64,000 nucleotides of DNA from Astropecten irregularis. Its lineage: Eukaryota > Echinodermata > Asteroidea > Paxillosida > Astropectinidae. Shown piece after piece: positions 56,772-64,000 of the stretch. Numbering within the stretch: the stretch's first letter is position 1; the number at the start of each line of letters is the position of its first letter. The notes beneath the pieces are model-generated. The model made no database searches, was not told the DNA's origin, and saw nothing but the letters and a program-made list of their open reading frames with translations. Made by a program: the position numbers and the translations under genes. Location: contig OZ020244.1 in assembly GCA_963971285.1 (NCBI GenBank), positions 2,108,001 through 2,172,000 on the forward strand. The letters are read 5' to 3'.

Positions 56772-58131
56772 CGACAGGTTATTGCTGACCTTGCTGGTTC
56801 CCAAACCTTGAATTTTATTATATACCATACTTGAACTGTACTTTGGCTCCAAACTAGCAACTTGCACGTAACAATATTATTTTGATAGTGTGATGAGAAC
56901 GATCACAAGAAGACAGGCACGTTGGAAACACGTGTGATTTTGATTGATTAATTTACTATATTTGGGTATCCGATTTAGCGCCGTTTTACCCCCCACGGTT
57001 CATTCGATAATCTTGAGCCAAGTGGCCCAAGTGAAGTAACTGTTCCTGCTCTTAACCAATTAGTATAGGCATATCACTTGTAAATCACATGCAATCCTGC
57101 AATGATTATTGCATTTGACGGCACATAGGGCTCTACTAGATACATAAATGTTATCTGGTTATATGATGATGGTATAAAGACTGGCTTCATGGCTTTAGAT
57201 ATCAAATTCACAAACAGTGATTGGACAAGAAAGAATCAAAGAACAAGTCTACTAATATGTGGATCTCTCTGTCCCTATAGAAGCACATTCATCAAAACAA
57301 AACTCTCATCATTCGTGGATTTACTGTAATTTTCTCAAATAGAATGGCGGAAGAGAAATGGCGGCAAACAGCAATAAATATATAAATATAACTGTGTGTT
57401 AATACATAGTTATGTAAGTGCATAATGTGCTGTAAAAACTGTGTCCAATATTGAAGTTTCCGGCGTATACATCATGCCACATGAAATTACAGTATTACAT
57501 TTTTTGTTACATTTTGATATGATAAGATCAAATCAACTGCTCATAGTACAGTTAATAGTCTCACAAGTACATTAATTTAATTAACACTAGGGAGCATTAT
57601 GTACAAGATAAGGTACAATTCGCACTGTGCTGTACATGCAAACGCTGCAGTCGTTTGAACTACATGTTGTCTCTTCATCAGTATTGACGAGGACTCTGCC
57701 TCGGTTAAAGACAAAAACAAATCAGTATAGACAAAATAAAACATCTACGAGACACCATCATATAATTGCCTAATAGTATTTCGAATGAATGTCCCATTGT
57801 CACCGAGATACAAGATTGTTCTAGACGGTGGTCAGCGTTTGCTTATCATGAGCACTGCAGCCAGTGGGACTGACGGCGTTACGTCAATGCATGTGTTGTG
57901 TCGTCTAAGATTTTATCGAGAGTCGATTTGTACTCGATCGATTTCCGTAAACAAACACTGTAATTTACTCTACCAGGCCTACAACAAGCCAGATGTTATA
58001 GAACCCCCCCAAAAAAAAACTTACAAGAAGAAACACAACAACATGTACCGTGATGGTTCAACTGTGTGGGTACTCAACATGGCACAGGAGAAAACAAACA
58101 AACAAACAAACGTATAGGCGCTTGCAAATGC

Positions 58132-58311
58132 TTACTTAATGCCCAATTTCTCCCTCCAGAGATCCCGGATGCGGAGGTTGAATCCAAAGGACGCAAAGAT
58201 AAAGACCCCCTGCAGTGAATTGAGAATGACAAAGATGTACCAGATGGCTTTGTAGTTGAAGAATGAACCTAGGCAACCAAAGATCCAGCTGAAACCCATC
58301 ACGCAGGAAAT
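58132..58311 (-). CDS. receptor last exon with TM6-TM7 and short tail
   Basis: Encodes ISCVMGFSWIFGCLGSFF (TM6), AIWYIFVILNSLQGVFIFAS (TM7) and the tail FNLRIRDLWREKLGIK before TAA. The NSLQGVFIF signature is the strongest single indication of class B/adhesion-type receptor ancestry. Confidence 0.87.
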   Translation of the reverse strand: MSCVMGFSWIFGCLGSFFNYKAIWYIFVILNSLQGVFIFASFGFNLRIRDLWREKLGIK

Positions 58312-61300
58312 CTGTTGGGACAATCAAATCAAATCATATCAAATCAATCAATTAATCAATAAGTCGATCAATCATATTTTGAACATTTGCTTTTGGTTAT
58401 CTAAGCAAGTTCCATGCATGGTCTCTGATTTTGCTCGCGTGTTCAACAGTTTAGATTGCTTCAAAACCGGCACACAGAATGCCAAGTTGGAAGTTAAAAC
58501 CACTCCTCGGTGGAGGTTAAAGAAGTTAATAGAAATGTGTGCCTTTGCCTTCTTCAAAAAGTGAGAGTTAAAGAGGAACCCAAACCCAAAGGCATTTTTA
58601 ATTTAAATAGGGTTGTCTACGATTTATCATATCGTGTGATCCTGACGACCCATTGGATACATTTAAACACACAGAGTGTAAACTGGTTTGTTCTGTAACG
58701 GGTGCTATTTACACAAACCCATATATTATAGTTACATGGTCTTCCCCTCGATCTGAGAACCTGCAGTGTTCTCGGTCTCGAACTAACTTACTGGTCTTCA
58801 GTGACTACGACATTGTCTTATAAAGGGCTATATTTCATGGGTGCACGAGGCTTTGTCACATAGAGTCGGACACTAATTTTTGATGAGACCATAGCTTTGC
58901 ATCACACTTTTCCTTCACTTTTATTCTATGTATCAGCGTAGTCCTGTTACTCACCTTAAGGTAAATCCACATCTCTCTCATGGTCTTCTTTGCCTTGGAT
59001 TTGTCAGCATGAACCATTGCCGCTGCAACCATTGATGAATGCACTCCACGCACGGTCCAAACAAATAGGACAGCATTGGCCACCAAACTACACATGATGG
59101 GAGCTAGGAATGCACAAAGCATTGCATACCTTCCAGCTACCCAACAGAACTGCTTTCCACCATACTGAAATCCAATGCCTTGGCCATTTGTGAAGTTGAT
59201 AATGATGCATGAGGTTACAAGTAGAAGAGGTGCACCCCATGCAAACATGTTATACTTCAGGAAGGTTTTATTGTCAGAGTGACAAGCTTGGCTGGATGAG
59301 AAGGTCCTCATTAGATCAAAGGCCAGGACATTCATCCAAGTGAAAGTAGACAGCCAAAAGAAGTGCATCAGGATAGCCATTGCAGTGCAGAAAGATCTAT
59401 TCTCAACTCTATGCATCACCGTCAGAGTCAGAAGCTGAGCCAGGAACAAGACAGCAGTCAGACTCATGATAGCTCTACCAGGAATGGTTCGCAGGCTAGA
59501 GAACAGGCAATAATTGGAAAAGGTTACCAAGAGGCCTGCCATGGACAAACTGTAGCCAACGCAATTTAATATGGTAAGTGCTTCAGAAAAATTAATAGAC
59601 AGATTCTCAAATGTCAAGAAGATCCTTGAGCAAATGAGAATATGATTATCTGGAAGCCAGGCTACCTGGTCTTGCAAAAACCTATAACCGTTGTACATCA
59701 ACACTCGTTCACCATCTGCTGTAGTCAGTGTTTGTGTTTCACTAACCATCGGCAATTGACACTCAGCACTCTCAAACCTTTCTCCACATACAAGTACCTT
59801 TATATCTTCATGGGAACTTGTCAAGGACTGGTATTCATAGGTTCTGACAAAGGAAACGAACTTGGATTCAATGAGCTTTCCATCACCGATGTAAATAATC
59901 TGGATTCCACTCATATTAAATGCTCTTACATATTCTGCCTTGGTAACAAACTCAGAATCCGTACAACGCTGTTCACTTTCATTCAAACTTGTTTCGCAAG
60001 TCTCAATAAAGTCAACTTGTCCGACTCCGCACCTAACTATCCAATCCCGTGAGCTGTCTTTTTCATAGGAAGGTAAGACAGTCTTATCCAGCATGACTTT
60101 AAAATCTGAAACATTCGAGAGATACTGAGTCGTCAACATGGAGGATTCATTCTTGGGGGTAGCCAAATATGCCACAAAGAATGGCCAAGTCAACTGAATG
60201 TTCTGCCATCCAAGAGTGGTAAGGAAGCAGTATGTAGTCTGGGTCATCGGCCCAATATACAATGATAGACTACCTCCTGAAGAATTGTAGCTCACTCCTG
60301 GTCGTATGTGGAGCTGGTGATATACTTTGTAGCAATTCATTTCAGCAGCTACGCGGCGATCAAGACATACGTTATCACAATTTAATTCCATTTCTGCCTG
60401 TAAAAAGGGGACTGACTTGTCTGTATAATACAAAGTGAAATCTGGTACAAAAAAAAACTGTATGAATAGTGCCTCCGATTGCGAGATACAGTCCTTGCAT
60501 GACTTGGGTTCTTCGTAACCGTAATAGGAGGCACAGTAATCCCAAGCAGAAATGTTTACAAAGTTGCAGTATGCGCAGTGGGGATTCTTGTACTTATTCC
60601 CATTTGTATGAAGATAGCCCGAGTAGGAATGGCACCCGGATATTATATCTAGAGCATTAGTCATATTAATACACGCATCCAAACCTTCATCCAAATCATA
60701 CATATTTGAAAGCGGGACAGGTTTCAAGTTAGAACCGGTGAGACCATTACATTGGGCACAATATTCGTTCATGTATAATACTCCCTCTACATATTTAACT
60801 GGACTAATATAGTTCTCGCATTGATTGGCCACCTGTGTGTCATTCCATTCCTGGTTGCATCCATTTATGATGAGTGATCTATTATTGTTAACGATCTTAC
60901 AGACTGAGGATCCCGATATTGCTGCCACTTTCTCTGATATAATCATAGTGTCATTTCCTGTATCATGCTGGATTGAACACCAATCGTTGTAATCATAGCA
61001 GCAGTCATGACAATGAGAGCATAATACATCACAGCCACACTCTACATCGGTAGCAGGCTCTCCACAGCGATCACGACATGTCTGTGTTGGACAGGGCCAT
61101 ACCACAAGTCCATACTGCAATATACCTATTAAAAATAGATTAACAAAATGACATTGTGATTTAAAACGAGACTGTATCATCTGAATGAAATTTGATTCAA
61201 TATCATCAATGAGTAAACATTATGAATCAATCGACTGATGAGTTGATTTTCTTGTCTGAATTGCTGGATCACTATAAGACCATAACAACGGTACCTTTTT

Positions 61301-63416
61301 GACATTCCACGAAGACCAGGCTGTAATGGTGAGTGCTACAAGCGTGCTGTCCTTGCATCCACTGCAACTCATCATAACCATCTAGGAATACCTCTCTCAT
61401 GATGAATTCATTTCCAGTAGTCGAGTAACCAGACGATTCAGAATATGGGATCAACTTGAAGGTGTAGGCCCAGGGATAACCAATGTCCCTACAAGCTTCA
61501 TTTGCTATGATATTGGCCTGAGAGTCGTTCAGCCCATAAACGCAGACAGTTTTCCAGCTGGATCCATTGTACTGGGCTTCTATGAATCCAGTGTGCTCAG
61601 AGATGTTGCTAGTTGAAGCCAGGTGAAATTTCAAGTCTGGGTTGACCGGAAGAACATCCTCATCTGAAAACAACCACAGCGATAACAATGGAGTCTATGG
61701 GTAATGTATCTGGAAACGGAAATGACGATAAAACGAAGATTGTTTGTAGCATCACTTGAGCAAATTGTCATCCTTTAAACTATACAGATATCGAGGTCAA
61801 TTTCACCAAACTCGTAACTTAAACTTACTATGATCGTAGGACATTTTGGTGCATTGCAATTCTACGTAGGATAGACTCTAAAATCCGGCAATGTTTGGAA
61901 ATTCTCAGTAATGTCAACTTATTCCTAAAGAACCATCCAGGTATAGGCCCTACCATTGGCATGCAACGCCAATTTTAGCTGGAACAAATTGGTATTCTTA
62001 CCTCTGGCACAGACCACTCCTAGGACGGTTTGGTTGACATTGTTTGAACAGAGACGCACAGGTTCCTCATCGATGCAGCTTGACAAAGTTATGTTGCCGT
62101 CTAATATGGGACAATCAGGTTTCATACATATGATACTCTGATTGGTTCCATGTAAATTTGTGGTAGGTCCTATTGCACATTGGTAGCCAAGGTGTGTGCA
62201 AATAGCATCCGAATCCTTGTGATGGGTATTTTCTGAGGTAAGCACTGAGAACCATTCATCTCCTCCCAAATGAACCTGTACTGTCCCCTCTTGCGCCTTC
62301 TGCCCACCAACAAGACGGATGTTTCCTGCCAACAAAATCAAGCAGGATTTTTATTACTCAGTAGCAAAAGTTGAAAACACCATTATTGACGTAAGGCTTT
62401 TGAGAATACAATCAAAGCATGAAGAACAACCACACACCTAGGCCTTCCTTAATAACAATCATAAAATTATTGCCCACCTTTGTCTTGATGTAACGAGAAA
62501 CATTATCATCTGCTTGGTTTCGACTTTTGTGACCTTTGTCTCACGAGGCAATTTCCAGGCAATCATTTACAGGCAACTGACCAAGAAGAAATAACATTCA
62601 GCTTTCAATTTTATTTTACTATTCTTGTGGATAATGAGAAACTACCTGTAAAATGACTTTGGTAATAGCAAGGTTTTCCTCTTGCATGCGGAGTACTTGG
62701 TTGCCTCCAAGTTGCCTGTAAAAGACGCACAATCGCATATATAGTAGCCTCATTTATTTTGGCTCTTCGCAAATGAGGCAGTAGCCCCAGCCGGGGAGTG
62801 CTTGTGGTGCCTGCCCTCTCCAAAGACTGGAAGGAGGAATAGATGCCCTCCATGCAGCAAACCAGGAGGCAACTGCTTAGCCAGCCTTCACAAATGGGGC
62901 AAGAGCCCTACCCCACTATGTGCTTGTGGAGAGGGGTAGACGATGGATCGCATCATAGATGCCTGCCCTCTCAAAAGACTGGAAGGAGGATTAGATGCCC
63001 TCCATGCAGCAAACCAGGAGGCAACTGCTTGGCTGTGAGTGACTTACCTGTGAAACAAGTCAGCCCTACATCAGATCTATGATCACAGACCGTGTAGCCT
63101 GGGGTCCATTTCCCTCCTTGACACTCATCAAAGGGTGATGTATGTGTTATCGTATACGTGTCGCAGGTGACGAACTGATACCAGATGGGACCGGTAGCCA
63201 GACCAAACTGTGCAGTTGCTGTGACCGAGAAAAGAGCTGGATATCCAAGCTGTCGACAGATGATGCGGGCAGCTTTGTGTGGGACCGGGTATAAGGAGGC
63301 ATTCGAGTACCGGTAACAATAGGATCCCCATACATCGTCGCCAACTGGGCGGACTTCCACACGCCCTTGATTAGGGTAACGCCCATCAACCAGGCGAAGG
63401 TCTATGGTAGACCGCC
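58132..63416 (-). CDS. SRCR x3 - somatomedin B - 7TM receptor, 5' end off the window
   Basis: Cell-surface receptor, predicted from domains. Exons in transcript order: 63416-63048, 62325-62002, 61663-61295, 61125-58955 and 58311-58132 (stop TAA). All have GT-AG borders. The SRCR exons are symmetrical phase 1-1, the usual form for shuffled extracellular modules. 1137 residues are visible: SRCR1 about 1-123, SRCR2 124-231, SRCR3 232-354, a somatomedin-B-like domain about 366-405 (CRDRCG, CGCDVLCSHCHDCCYDY), a cysteine-rich ectodomain to about 865 with many N-glycosylation sites, then seven helices about 870-1120. TM3 (FFWLSTFTWMNVLAFDLMR) and TM7 (ILNSLQGVFIFASFGF) fit class B/adhesion/Methuselah-like receptors. 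I see no GPS cleavage motif. The cytoplasmic tail is only about 17 residues. The missing 5' exons should carry a signal peptide and perhaps more SRCR domains. Ligand and function are unknown. Confidence 0.85.
58955..61125 (-). CDS. receptor exon with SMB, cysteine-rich ectodomain and TM1-TM5
   Basis: A 723-codon exon. Its acceptor is TTTTTAATAG before GTATATTGCAG, which keeps the frame; the ATG at 61180 is intronic and not the start. The somatomedin-B-like cluster is followed by two YxNxxCAxCN units (YMNEYCAQCNG and YKNPHCAYCNF) about 70 residues apart. Then comes a long region without a recognised fold, and TM1 (ALTILNCVGYSLSMAGLLV) to TM5 (MLCAFLAPIMCSLVANAV). The donor follows IYLK in the third cytoplasmic loop / TM6 start. 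Confidence 0.85.
61295..61663 (-). CDS. SRCR domain 3 exon of the receptor (divergent)
   Basis: LKFHLASTSNISEHTGFIEA, SSWKTVCVYGLNDSQANIIA, EACRDIGYPWAYTFKL and LVFVECQK. It has the SRCR core (W-x-x-V-C, A-x-x-x-C-R-x-x-G-Y) but fewer cysteines at the C-terminal end. Phase 1-1. Confidence 0.78.
61794..61876. mobile_element. family 1 MITE, truncated, in receptor intron
   Basis: AGGTCAATTTCACCAAACTC, CTATGATCGTAGGACATTTT and CTACGTAGGATAGACT; the right end is missing. Confidence 0.6.
62002..62325 (-). CDS. SRCR domain 2 exon of the receptor (divergent)
   Basis: NIRLVGGQKAQEGTVQVHLG, then DSDAICTHLGYQ, and ends CSNNVNQTVLGVVCARG. The cysteine normally found after the WGxV position is absent (WFSVLT), so its disulfide pattern must differ from a standard SRCR domain. 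Phase 1-1 exon. Confidence 0.8.
62765..63037. repeat. imperfect tandem duplication in receptor intron
   Basis: Two units of about 120-150 bp share TGCCTGCCCTCTC, AAAGACTGGAAGGAGGA and CCCTCCATGCAGCAAACCAG plus GAGGCAACTGCTT. The second ends about 10 bp before the SRCR1 exon donor. The left halves (CTTCGCAAATGAGGCAGTAG and CTTCACAAATGGGGCAAGAG) are more diverged. Confidence 0.8.
63048..63416 (-). CDS. SRCR domain 1 exon of the receptor
   Basis: DLRLVDGRYPNQGRVEVRP, ARIICRQLGYPALFSV, then a cysteine cluster ending CDHRSDVGLTCFTG: the standard SRCR layout with six cysteines, phase 1 at both ends. It is the most canonical of the three. The last bases of the flanking intron lie in a local tandem duplication (62765-63037). 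Confidence 0.85.
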
Positions 63417-64000
63417 CTGAGTGAAAACATTAATGCAAATTAATCAAGTACCTATGAACTTCATCACTCTGTAGGCAGGAGTGTATTAAAGATTTACAAA
63501 CAAAGAAACAAACTAAGTGCCGGAAGGAGATAGTAATTGACTCTATATCGTCTATTTCATTTTGATCATTTTTTTCGGTTCAATTCTTTTCTTCTTTATG
63601 CGTCATTCGATAAAGTTTTCCTAACCTTGTCTACTGTTGTCTATTTTGTATTATAGTCGAATGGTTGGAGTTAGCTAGAGGGCCTGACACGTTTCGATTC
63701 CGGATCTTTATATAAGGCTAGGATCGAAACGCGTTAGCCCCTCCTAATTCTATACATTTTATTAAATTATTTCAGGTCATTTTGGCTGATGAGCAGTTTG
63801 TAGCAGTTTATTATTACTTGTATTGTATTTTAGTCGTTATAACACCCAATGCTTGAGTCTTCTGTCCTGTGATTGGTTTAGAGCGCGTCACATGGTAGGC
63901 CCCCAGCTGTGCCTGCGACGTCTCATACCCATAGCAACGAATGAACTATAATAATGCACGTATTGCCGCCCGTCGGAAAATGGCATGAACTAGCAAATGG
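63417..64000. other. receptor intron or upstream region with family F repeat
   Basis: 63675-63830 is a family F foldback (AGGGCCTGACACGTTTCGAT, ATCGAAACGCGTTAGCCCC, CATTTTGGCTGATGAGCAG). 63840-64000 becomes CpG-richer (GAGCGCGTCACATGG, GCCGCCCGTCGG) and has no recognisable exon. Confidence 0.5.

Larger units (their letters stand above)
54615..58131. other. intergenic region before the receptor gene
   Basis: AT-rich DNA with one recent tandem duplication (55968-56254), a truncated family A MITE (56500-56771) and no recognisable exon on either strand. A 110-codon + frame at 57785-58117 has no recognisable motif. Confidence 0.45.

Noticed and set aside
61126..61180. ATG at 61180 as start of a separate 774-residue receptor
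   Set aside because: These codons are intronic: an acceptor at 61126 joins in phase 1 to the SRCR3 exon, and a downstream-only start would lack a convincing signal peptide. It remains possible as an alternative promoter.

Overview
This window is nuclear DNA from an animal. It has intron-rich genes with GT-AG introns, an AT-rich background, many small transposable elements and tRNA-derived SINEs. The gene content fits an invertebrate deuterostome: one KMT2E/SETD5-type gene that keeps its PHD finger, a METAP2 orthologue, and an SRCR-domain receptor. SRCR proteins are strongly expanded in echinoderms and amphioxus. An echinoderm is my best guess, but the sequence alone does not settle it.

Three genes carry most of the coding content. 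(1) A + strand KMT2E/SETD5 (MLL5/UpSET family) gene has a non-coding first exon ending at 3671. Its 20 coding exons run from 7803 to 33894, and the exons I joined sum to 5652 nt, exactly 1884 codons including the stop. A poly(A) signal lies at 35626. The protein has an HCF-1-binding tetrapeptide, a PHD finger, a SET domain with altered catalytic residues, long disordered regions and a Q-rich tail. (2) A + strand METAP2 gene has 10 exons between 40047 and 49053 (1470 nt, 489 aa). All metal ligands are conserved. (3) A - strand gene from 63416 to 58132 is open at its 5' end, which lies beyond the right edge. It encodes three SRCR domains, a somatomedin-B-like domain, a long cysteine-rich ectodomain and a class-B-type seven-helix region with no visible GPS. 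It is the least familiar architecture in the window.

Region by region: 1-3.0 kb holds a TTAA-flanked MITE, a tRNA-Phe-like gene with a decayed neighbour, and a LINE 3' remnant. 3.0-3.7 kb holds a 20-bp tandem array and the putative KMT2E promoter. 3.7-35.6 kb is KMT2E, whose introns are loaded with MITEs and antisense SINE pieces; a 1-kb transposon sits 24 bp after a SET-exon splice donor. 35.9-36.6 kb is a 27-bp minisatellite with higher-order structure. 36.7-40.0 kb is intergenic, with foldback elements. 40.0-49.05 kb is METAP2, whose intron 2 contains an hAT-type element inserted in a SINE with a clean 8-bp target duplication. 49.05-58.1 kb is mostly intergenic, with a possible pair of orphan 5' exons at 52.2 and 54.1 kb. 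58.1-63.4 kb is the receptor.

The three genes have no evident shared pathway: one is a chromatin regulator, one a co-translational N-terminal processing enzyme, and one a cell-surface receptor. No CRISPR array, prokaryotic operon or viral gene was seen. All gene structures were assembled by eye from reading frame, splice sites and remembered family motifs; no database search was run.
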